From: Fasciolopsis buskii | Lineage: Eukaryota; Platyhelminthes; Trematoda; Plagiorchiida; Fasciolidae | Direction: 5' to 3' | DNA: 64,000 nucleotides | Assembly: GCA_008360955.1 (NCBI GenBank) | Contig: LUCM01008873.1 | Span: 355,537 to 419,536 of the forward strand | Shown: positions 34,342 through 46,300 of the stretch, piece after piece | How the letters are laid out: each line of letters begins with the position of its first letter | Position numbering within the stretch: the stretch's first letter is position 1 | Notes under the pieces: generated by a model | The model's database searches: none | What the model was told of the DNA's origin: nothing | Seen by the model: the letters and a program-made list of their open reading frames with translations, nothing else | Made by a program: the position numbers and the translations under genes

Positions 34342-37300
34342 CTATATGGAATTAGTGGACAGAACGAGGCAAAGTATAAACAGGCAACACAAATATAGGT
34401 ATTCTTGATAAAAAGTATGTAGATTATTGAGAAACGCATAAATAAATATGTATATATAGATATAATCTATACATACGTTATATAAAGATATAAGAACGAT
34501 AATAATACAGACTTACCGGAGCGAATATATTCACTTCTTCACCTCCCTCTTTAAGCTGAAATGGAAGAATAGAAACTCGCCATACCGAGGGAACACAGCG
34601 AATTCGTGATACAAATTGTGATGGAGAAATGAAAGTATTCTGAGCAACATTCTCGGAATGAATGGAGTCGACGAGGGACGAACAATTGTGGAACTGGTGA
34701 ACATCATACTTTACGAAGTCGAAGTGCATCACAAACCGTGTACCCGTGACCTAGTTTGATTTCGGCCAGAATCACCAAGCACACATAAACATCAATGTAA
34801 CAGTAATCGAAACCCGTCAAACAGCAAGTTACATCACAGAGTTACAATGGTATCTAAAAACGGCTACCGATTATTGCATCAACTTTTCCGCGGGTTTCAA
34901 ATAGCCTTCGCTGAGAAAGTCCTATGCATTGCCCTTTCGCTGCGGAGGTGTTATCATTGAAATGAGAGGACGAGGACGAATGCCCGACTCTGTTTACCGG
35001 GTTGACTGATCTTTGATAGTCCTGAGTCCGAACTGAATTATGGGCGTTATATGAGGCGTAAGGCAGCGTGAACACTGAGATCTGTTACAGAGGATATGTC
35101 GGAGAGATAAAACGTTCAGCCCCACTCGAAGGATGTATGAACTGACTCTCAGTGAGTTGAAACCGCCGCCCTGCCGGTTGGAACATCTGGTCAAAGCTTC
35201 GGAGTAAACTTAACATCTTACTTTGGCCTGGACAATCTGATAGTATATCGTCTGCCGAAAGGGGATGGATTATAGCGTATTCGCTTCTTCGCTCTCTACT
35301 TCTCAGCGATTTTACTAAGCCACTCCTCGATCGCACGCCATCGATCATTAGGTTTGGAAAACGACAGCTACCTGGTTGTCAATGCCGGCCCTCTATGTGG
35401 TGGGATATTAGCAGCTGTGGGGTATGACTCTTCCATTGCACTCTTGCGTGGAGTAGACAACAAGAAAGCAATCCAAAAACAAACATGAATTGTAGCATAC
35501 CATAGAGAGTAGTGAGAACTTTGATGATGTGATACTTAACCAAATAATAGTTATGTATAATATGGGGTGAACTCGAAACAACAACGACTCATCAGTAAAA
35601 GAACCCATGAAAGTGACGGACAAAAACAAAGGGAAGTCCAAAACTGGAAGCTGCGTGCAGGTATGACACGGCTTATATTATAAACTCCAAAACTGCAGTA
35701 TTTATGTGTGGGCTTGAACGGCGAACTGGCGCAATGGCTAAGGTGCTCGACTCACAATCATTTACCCCCGAGTTCACGATCCAATTCGGGCAGGATAATA
35801 TGCGCTTCTGATGATTCCTAACAAAGATGAAACAGATGTGCAATGCTTCCGTGGTTTCTTAACGGTGGTATAGGCGTTGACAGTGCACAATGTGAGTGAT
35901 TTCTTGTCCTAAATTCACTTGGGAATGGATTAGAGAAAACATGATTTTTACGCTCACACACATATGAACACCGAAACATGATAAAAAAAACCCCCAAGAA
36001 TTATAGCTTACCAGCCATTCCCGGGCTTCCAAAATGCCAGCGAACCCAGCATGAGTGCCCTGTTCGATCAGAACGAGAAAATCTGAAGTACGATTCCACA
36101 AACTGGAAATCACACGTTGTCGAGCCAATTTTCCGGGTAGTTCTAGTAGACTGTGACCACTGACAACTAGGTCGTAGGTTTGCTGCACGTAAAACCATAC
36201 ATTAAAATTATTTAAGAGAGTCGGATAAAATGTTAGAATCATGTTTACACAAATGGTCTATTTGATTGCCCGAACTAACCTTTCTCGCTGGCATGAAACG
36301 TCGATGATAAATCCCCGGAAAAATGGTCTCTGACGTATTAAGCATGGGAGTCTTACGCAATAGAAATTCTGAAATCCTTGTCATATCGGCTGATGGTTCG
36401 ACCATATAGTGGTCCCGGATACATCCCACTGGCCAAACGGTATTTGCAGCCCTGTGAGGAGGAACGGAGTGAAGTCAAACAACGAAGTTGCCCAGCCTGA
36501 AATGAATGGTATAAATCTGGGGAAATTAAACCACGTTGACAGTTGTTTGTGAGTGCCCGATGGGTGTTGATTGTGTAATGCAACCGCTGACGAAAAAGTA
36601 CGTTTATCCGAAGTTACGTAATCAAGTACAGATGCGTATGCATATACAGGCCTGCCAGTGAACAGGCACACGTGCTTTGCTACATCGACAATACCCGGAT
36701 TTCGAACTTATGTCGGAATTCGGTAAGAACTTGCCTTCGGGAAAATAATGGGCCCCGGATGAAATATCTTTGATCACGAGATTTTATATCATTATTTCGG
36801 AATGTCCCAAACGGATTAAACCAAGCTGAACCTTAAAGTGAACGAAGGCCAATGTTTCAAAAACTCACAAGAATGCCCGCAGTGGACATCGTATAGACTG
36901 AGGAATCACGCTGGAGATTCCAAATACCTATTAGGGGTTTGCTTGTCTGGTAAAGCCTCTTTAGCAGATTCGATTCAGTTCTCAGTTCAGTTTCTGCAAT
37001 CATTAACCTTGTACTGACGTGCTCTGGTTTTGGATGCTATTTCATACCATCATATACTCAAAAGCGGAAAGGACAACGACATATGGCAAGGATAAACTGC
37101 GGAAAGTACGTTCAACAATTAGGCAGAAGAGGAAAATTTTCGGATCCCAGAACACCACTTGACCGGGACACTCATTGTCTCCAACCGTCATTTCGAGGAA
37201 TTTCGTGGATCCCAACCCAGTAGTCTAACTACGCCTACACGAGCCAATCCATCGGTCAAAACTTTCAACTGATCACCCCGAACCAAGGGAGTTATTCTGT

Positions 37301-40300
37301 AGGCATACACAAAACATGACCCAACTACCTTAATGTATTCACATTCAGTGCCCGTTCTAAAGACTAGATCCTAGAACTCAGTACTGACGTCGAACCTCGA
37401 AGTTAATCACAAAATTCTTCCACTATATTCCACACAAACTAAAAAGACAACGGTGTTCAAATACGAACAGTCTTCGCATATCTTCTATCCTCAACGGTCA
37501 TGTTTCGGAACCGTCTAGCGGGACCGACCTGACTGCTGCTGCTGCTGCTGTGTCTCCTCGACCTTCGAGCGATATGCGATTGTTGCACCGACGCCACAAA
37601 CGTTGCAAGTTGATGATTCCCCGTTGAGGTTTCTGTACGCGCGACAACATTTCTCCCGATATACCACCATCAAGTGAGATACGAATACTCAATCAGCTAG
37701 GTCTATTCATTGCATACCATGCTTCCTCTGTAAGAACAAGTTTCGACTTGAGCCGATCTAATATTGAGGCGGCATTTTGCACTTCGAAAGTGCAAAATGA
37801 ATCCCGAACATATCCCACTGCATAGACCAAATGGAAAAATTTGATACCTACTTGAGTCTACGTTCGATAGTAAAACATCGTTTGCATATTCCAAGTTGAA
37901 TAGTTCCCTGTTTGAGCAGCCACTCTCACATCAGGATAATTGAGAAAAGTCCACCGACCGTGCATGTCCCTGGCGTCGATGTTGGAATCAATTCACACAC
38001 TGACTGGATCCGAGATTTCCGGTTATCCAGCATCTCCAGCACGGGGTTGTAAACTTTCCTCTTAACATAATACCAAAGAATAAAACCCGCAGGAGTCAAG
38101 TCCGAAGACCGTGGAGACCATGGTACTGGTTCTTTTCGGCCTATCCATCGGAGACGGAACTGTTCACCCAACCAATTAGTAACAACAGACGCAGGATGTG
38201 CGGGTGCGACGTCCTGCTGAAATAATGTCCATGATGAGTTTGATAAAAGCAAGATTTCCAGATGGTCAGAAAGTGTCTTCCTTGCCGCATGCAAAAACAC
38301 GGTTACAACATCGACCCTACAGGCAGTTCAAGAGAACATGGTTCGGCGGGTGCAGATTTTCCTGGCACAGGACGGTGGCGTATTTCCGCACTTATCTTAA
38401 AGGCGAATGTAATGTAAACGTAGATCCGAGAACGACCAACCGGTCTTTTTGAAGACCAACACAACGTGACCACTGATGATGTTTCTTTGTCATTTCTATT
38501 ATTTTTCCTAATGTTATTACCGAGGAACAGTTGGAAGAGTGATCAATGGGGATCATCCATGGTGCATGTAGGGTTTATAAACAATTTGGATTAATGAGTA
38601 TGAGGAACGCTGAAGATACAGAATTTCGGTCGACTGAAGGGGTTACTAATAAAGCTGAGCCATATCGGATAGTGAAAAGTGTTCAAACTAGCTCATGGCG
38701 AATGGGTGGGTATTTCTTTATGAAGCCGGCACACGTATGATGTTCGCGCTAGAACACGCTGACTAGGAGACAAGAGTATGAAATAACCGTGATAAACAGA
38801 GATAAGGAGGGACTCTGAGGGCAATTCTGTTGCGGTAATTAGATGCGTGTCACAGTGCATATCTACTCGACAGGTTTACCCGAGGGGGCAATTTGGAAGC
38901 TACCCGTAAAATATGACTAAGAATCAGGCAAGAGATTCATGTTAGAATAATTCGAATATTCGGAGTACGAGGGCATATCAGATCGCAGGCAGCGAGACGC
39001 GCTACAATCGGCGAGTGCTGTTTCACTATGAAACTTGTGTAGGTATTGCGTTCACATTGAAATAAATAGAACAATAAAGCCTCACGCATTGGCAAAGAAT
39101 AAGAATACACAGAAACTATTGTGTGGCTACGAGGGGGTTCGAACACGAAAAAATGATCTACTTGGCTCTTTTAGAACCAGAGAACAGAACCTGTAAGGGA
39201 GAACCCCGGCCTGAGTGGTTTGTAGGTTTCGTGGAGATTTTAGGCGACCGTAAGTGATGAGAATGCTGATAATGAGAAGTCCTATAATCAGGATAGTTAA
39301 GTGATTGGAGAGCTCCGTATTTCAGGTGATCGCTCTGTATACCAGTCAACTTTTTCACTTGTCAGCCCTCTGTAGGTCTTGATCCTCGACTTGAAAAGGA
39401 TGTCACTTTTAGCTCCATTAATAAAAGAAATAAAACATAAAAATTTAAATGTCTACGCTTCGGCGCACTCGGTGATCTGATCATCGTGACCGATAATTGG
39501 CAAATAAAACGGAAACGGTGAGCCTGATTTGTTCCACTGCGCAGTTTCGTTGTTGGTAGGGGTGAGAAAAATTGGTTTGGATCACATGGACGTTTTGCGG
39601 GACATTTAGATAGCCGACCTCTTTTTGAGTATTCATTGCAGTGCCGAATATAACGTGAATCCAGATCGGAGAACTAACTATTGGATTTATTGAAACCAGA
39701 GAGCGATAAGTCGGTCTTTAAAAGGCCATTCATTCTGTTACATTATCAACCCTATTATTTTTCAACGTAATTGCTCAAGAGAAGTTGTAAAGGTGATCAA
39801 AGGGGAACATTTGCGGTGGACGTGTGACTCGTAAGCAATATGAATAAGTTTTCATGTTTCGTCAATAGTGTAGGCGATCGTAAGCACCAAAGGTGTGGAC
39901 ATTTCGTTAGCTGATTGCCTTCTTCAAAATGGAAAATGGCTTGCGAGTGGAAGCTTTTGTTCGAACACGATTAAATCCATCAGATTATTTCAGAACACGT
40001 CCTGACACATCGATTTTCGCCGGTGGATGTGAGAAAAAATTACGCCGTTCCAGAAGCTACAATATCCGGTTTCCCGGTTGGGTGATAACGAATTGGGTTC
40101 GCATTAGAGATCCTTTAGAACTAGGATTTGTTTTACATGCACCATTCATGTGGTATTCTTAGCTGCGTCACTAGCACGATAGATGCAACTTTTCCGTCGT
40201 CAGAAACACTCCGATGGAATTTATCACCGATAATATTAACTCTCTACCGCATGGAGTAAGATTGTTGGAAAGCAACCTGACCCTACAAGAATCTACTGAA

Positions 40301-43300
40301 TGGTGATATTTATTTATCCACAATCTTGATTTTACGTCAAGTTTAACCAGAGAGTCATGCCACCATGCGAGAAATTGGACTTTGACAGTGCAGCCGGACG
40401 CCCATGCATTGGGTTGATTTTCGTTAAATTACCTACTGACAAGTAGACGAGTAGTTCAGTGCGAAGTGCAACTTAGATGTCCGAAAAATTTTCTGGTGGC
40501 GTCTTCAGCACTTCAGCATACGCTGTGCTAATATACGGTGCATATGCAAAATGGTTTCATAGTCGAGTTGCTGGGGTCTACGGCAAAATGGTCCGAAAAC
40601 TACTACAGGAGATATGCCAGGTCATCGAGCACGGAGTCCGGAGCACGTGCTTCGCTGCAGATGCGCACGCTTATGGTGGATCTTTGAGCTGCTGGTGCGT
40701 GAAAACGCGATTGGGCTGTGGTCATAACAGTACTTTGCATTCGCGCATTCAAGCCATGGGCACGAAAATGAAGACTTGCACATGCGCGCTCGATCCGCGC
40801 AGAGCAACACTTGACACGTCAACAGGATGTTTAGGGAATTGATAGTGCTTTGCTCACCGACAACCTGTGTTATGACGTACGAGATAGACATTTTTCGGCT
40901 ATTCTCTATCGCATGAGTTTTTTTCAAACCACGCAAATATCAGGAGCATAGAATGACCAAAGTTTCAACCTCACTATTTGGGTGCTGCCTTCGACTGCAC
41001 GAAGGGGTAGAAGCATTGAAAAGGAAGACGTTATTCTAGACTATGTGATGCATATATGTACAGTACTAGGGGCGTATAAAGTTGCTAACGTACCATGTAA
41101 CCGTGCCCAAACCTGAGCCGAAATCGAACAAATTGCGTGGGATGAATTTAGGACATCGTTTACGGATCTCGTAAAGAACACGACATACAGAGGAAAAATT
41201 TGGGGCTAGTCGAGCAGTCAAGTACAATTCGCAGTTGTGGCCGGTATAGCTGAAAATGAGAAAAAAACACGGAACAAAACGATAAGTAAAGGAAAGGTCT
41301 TGTAATAGATGAACATATGGTAAGAAGTTAGTGTCGTCCAGAACAATAACAAGAAACCGCAACACATGTGGATGACCGATATCTTTCGAAACATAGAGCA
41401 CTATAATTATTACGATTCGTGACACTGGAAATTTTTAGTCTCACCCAAGAGTGCAAGCAAAGCAACAAGCTACCGGCTCTTAACAGCCAGCCAGAACACT
41501 ACGTCATCTTAGTGTTTGCAGATTGATTCCTTTGATCAAAAAGTGCTTTCTAACAGAGAAAACGGAAGATGTCTGATTTACTTGGGTTGTAAATCCCTCC
41601 AATTGACTCCATCTCGCGGCTGCTACTGTTCGTTCCCACGAACTCAAGTGAGAAAAACCAAGCCGAGCAGACAAAGTCCGTCTATAAATCAAAATCGAGT
41701 CGCTTATATTGGTCTTCAATGATCAACACTAACTGATCGATTCTTCTGTTGGCTAATTCGATCCCTCAACATTCATCGACTTTCCCGTGCGCATTTTCAC
41801 CCAGATTATCTACTAGCGTAATCTGTGCGAAGTCGCCGAAGCTGTGTTGATCTCTGACCCGGGTAATGATTATGGTGAATTAGTACCCGGTTGGATCCTC
41901 CAAACGAATAAAATTCCGGCTGCACAATGTGGACGAGGCCGAAATGTGGAGAGTTGAGAAATGAAACCGAAACAATTTGTGCAGGGCTCGACACACAGAA
42001 TATTGCTTACGACTTCAAATTCCTCGTTTAAACCATTAGGTATTCATTACAATGTATGGTTCTTCAGTGAGCGAGATACCGCCCAACTCCCCAAGCCAAC
42101 TTATTAGACTACACAGTGGTTCCGCACAAACTGGTGCCTATCTCGCGAAAAATGACCCAAACCTTGGACACCCTTGTTTGTATGGAAGCACTCACTGGCA
42201 TAAATTACAAACGGGTAATGGGGAAACTTATTTTGTTCAGGTTGAAGAAAGCAAGCATTTCATAAATCGAGCGTTATCCAACGGACGGTATTTTTATGAA
42301 TTCCTATTCAAGGGGAAAGAGTTATCTAGAATCATCTGGATGGTTAATGGTATTATCCCTTCGAACTCCAACCTCAAGATGCCGAATATCCTTCCGAGCA
42401 AACTGAGGGCCCTGTAGCTATGGAAGAAGTCATTCTTTACCTGGCATAAGCACAAAAAGAGGTTGAAAAATGGAACAGTGCATTGTTTTTCCCTTATGAT
42501 ATGCTCATGCATGACCGTAGTGGAGGGACCTGCTAAACAGGCGCTGCGGGCCACTTCACGTGGGAGATAGAACCGCTATCCATGACCTGAAGCTTGAAGT
42601 GGCATAAAATAGGTAAAATCCCAATCGGTTTGGTGTGGTAACGAGTTGAACGGTAGCGAACTGTCATTTACCACCAAAATTTGCATGTAGTAGGAATCCG
42701 AATATGCGGGCTAATACAAACAAATAGTTGGGAACACTGCATCCATTCTACAGATAAACTAATTTGCAAACTGAAATACAAGAGGGGGTACTCTCTGTTC
42801 GAAAGAGAAAGCTTCAATTAGCCATTAGTCTGCCACAATTACACATTAGCCATCATGATTATTTATCAGCCTCTGGTAATTAGTTCGTAGAACCCAAATG
42901 AAATTCAACAATTACGACTAATATCGAACAGAACTATGGTGCTTCTAAACTGTCAGGTCCAGTCAAGTGGCGTGGCAGCTAAGCTTCAGCCACATCAACG
43001 ACTGTGTTCAACAAGAGAAGAAATGTCAGTCTAACTAATTCTATAGCAGCTAAATTACGTTCAGAGGATACTAAACGACTGGGACACCCATAAAACATCC
43101 CGTATGTAAATCGAGAGAGATAGGAGGGGAAGCTGATTGAAGTGTTCGATTAGATGGAAAGGTACGAGTAGACTGATACTATTCAAGTTTAGAGAAAACG
43201 AAACAACAGCCAATAACCGGACGAGGAACTTACGTCAATGACTTCCATTCTTCTATACTTTGGGCTTTGATCTTGTGTAAGGAACCGGGACGTGGTTTGG

Positions 43301-46300
43301 TCAACGAGTCAGGATCATGGGAGCGAATGACGTTGGCTAGTTCTGGATCGGATTCTTCATCAGCAGAACCGATAGACAAGGCATCCTTAGCTAGAAGTAA
43401 GTTTCGTTCGGAAATCTGTGACTGGGATAAACATGAGGTAAGCTGTTTACGGTAATCCGCGCGCAACGATACCAAACACTATTGGTTTTAGAGCTAACTA
43501 CAAGTAAGCAACATAATTCATTAACTAAACACTAACATGAACTTTTCACAAACCAAAGATTAGTGAGGTTTAGTTTGCCTGGTCCACTCGGTTTGGACAG
43601 TATCACTAAGATAAAAAAAACAAGATATCATGAAATGAATAATCTACATACACACACAATGGAAGAACGCAAACTCAAATTCAGTCATGGCCGAAGCCAT
43701 TGATTATAATGTGTAGTGTTCAGCTTTTCCGTGGTTGGGTCAGTTCGATCGTGATCAGTTCGTTTATTAACTTCAGATTATTTTATCGACCGGATTAAAA
43801 TGACTTGCATGCTTCGAGGATGGATCATATTGAGTTTTCTGCTGGAGTTCATACGGGAAGTGCTGAGGATAAACGATTATTCGAATAGGTTTGTTCGGAG
43901 ATATATCACGGGGAAAAACTATCAGTCCAAAATGCAATTAGCGAAGAAATGCACATTACCGTCCTGTTTAAAGGAGACACACCTTTCGAATTCCTAGAAC
44001 ACCACTTATCTATAACCTTTGGAATAACCTTTCCCGTCGCACAACTGCTAGTCGTGTCAAAGACTAATCCAATTATAGTTCAACTGTCCAAGGATATGCA
44101 GCTTCATAAGGTTTAATCTTTTGTATTGTATTAGTTTACGTGATCTTGTAGTGCACGACACATTAGACACACGGCGAGGCGACTATCCAAACAAATGGCT
44201 GAACGCGTCTCGGCTTCTATTCGCAATGACAAGGTAAAGGCAATAATCAAAGCAATCCTACAACATTCGGTCGACACCGGACATCAGGTTGATCTGGTAA
44301 CAGCTCCTAGGATAGCCCTAACAACACCGGGGATTCACATCAAAGGAATGTGCAAAAGTTCCCCACGACTGCTGGAGCCATAGCAACGCAATTTTGTGCA
44401 ACCGTTGTTGCTGCTCGGGCCAGTAAAATAAACAAGAAAATCCCTGATGCATGTTTGACATCCACCCAATAATTGTTAGGTTCATTTTATTTTCATACCT
44501 ATACTTGAATTTTCTCGTTCACACTTGGAAATATGCACCTTTTCACACTCATCGCTCGGACCATGCGTGTTTATCTCTACTGCCGAGCTACCACCGTTCG
44601 ACAAGCAGCTACCAAGGTAGGTGAAACGGCCCACAATCGTTAGTTCCTCTGCATCCAACGTCAGGTTCGGAATTACTGTGGTCCAGTCCTGTAACAGCAC
44701 TTTGCACTTTGAAGGTGCAAAGCAAGTGTCAAACTGAGCAGCGAACCTCGAGAGTCTATCTAGTGCGCGTTGTGCATGGTCCGCGGGTTCAAACAGGCAT
44801 ACAGGGTCATCTGCGTAATCTAGATCACACAGCTTCCCTTCATTTCCAAGTTCGACTTCTACATCTTGGAGAAATCGAACTTGGAAATGGAGGGAAGCTG
44901 TGTGACTTAGATTACGCGGATGACGTTGTTGTCTGTTCGATTTCGCGGACCAAAGCAAACAGTTACCGTGCGTTAGTCCAGTTTAATCCGGTCATGTGAA
45001 CAGGGAAGCAGCTAGAGGATAGCTTCTACAGTCTAACGGAACGGCAACCGTGCAACTAATGAGATCGAAGGTCAGGCGAACGCACATCATGGTCAGCAGA
45101 TGATCGATGGGCGCAGTCCCAGATCAGATAGAATGGACTAAAGTGAACACCCAAACAGACTGAACTGAAATCGGTATCGTCCTCAACAGATCAATAAGAC
45201 AGCACTGGGAGAAAGCGTGCTCACAGCTTGGTACGTTTATTCGTGTGTGTAAGTTGGAACATGTGCGAATGAGTGGATGAACGCGTGGACATACGGCCGT
45301 GCTCGTGTCGTTTGACCGGGCATGTAAACACCTTTATACTCATGCGCCCTTCGGATGGGGCTAGATATCCTGGATCCCCAGCACATCCCTTTGAAACAGA
45401 TGCCGGTGAGCATAAAGCAGTGTGCTTTGTATGAAGGGCGTGATTAGTCTAGAATCTGGGTTTAGCTACCTCCCTTGACTGACTACCCAAGACCAGGAAA
45501 CCCGGTGGGAGAAGCCGGGATTCTGCCGTCGTTCTAGAGCTTTCGGGACAGTTTTGCTGATGGAGGGAATTGGTTTCAATATGTGCAGATATTGGGATAA
45601 GTATATGCCAGATTTCTGGAACGATCACCTCTGACGCTTGGAAGATATGTAAAACACCAACTCTCGGAACAGCAGGGAATTCAAGGAAGATTTAATCAAC
45701 TGGAAAGAAGACTTGCATAGTCCTTCGGATGAATGTAGGATTCTGTCGAAACTTCTAAGCCCCTGGGAGACGAGTAAAAGTGTGTGGTTTATTCACAGGA
45801 GCTGTCCACTAGTTGGTGTACTAACGGATTCTTGGCAGAATAAACACCTTAGCACTTGCTGTTTTGCTACCCGCTATTATTCGTGTCAACGACCACAACA
45901 GAGTTACCATTGCCTATCATAAGTGAATATTGACAAAGCTAGTGTACATGTAAGTTGAATTACTTAACTATTCCCTGGGATTAGTCTTTGAGAACATTAA
46001 TATTTTCATTTAATGAAGTGACGAATAACTTTTCATGATTCTCAGGTTTGGATCCCATATGTACAAATATGGTTGCAGACCTAATGCCATCGGAACTATG
46101 ACAAAAAGGACAACAATGCGAGGAAAACAGGAGAGAAGCGTTGTGTAGTGGCCACTATGCATTTCATTAAGTGCGGACATCTTCAGCTCTTACACTGTCA
46201 ACCGCAGCATATCATTCTTGCGCGGGAGTTGTACGACTCGACTTCGCGAACTGGAATAAGGGGTTAGGAGTCTTCCAACCGGGAGTTAGGCCAAAAGATT

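Noticed and set aside
40477..40842. 121-codon plus-strand frame with several Cys
   Set aside because: Antisense in METTL17 intron 3 and a frame on the opposite strand is also open; likely chance.
44195..44383. Plus-strand frame MAERVSASIRNDK followed by a GTAAAGG donor, as a possible first exon
   Set aside because: Antisense in METTL17 intron 1, with no partner exon or homology found.
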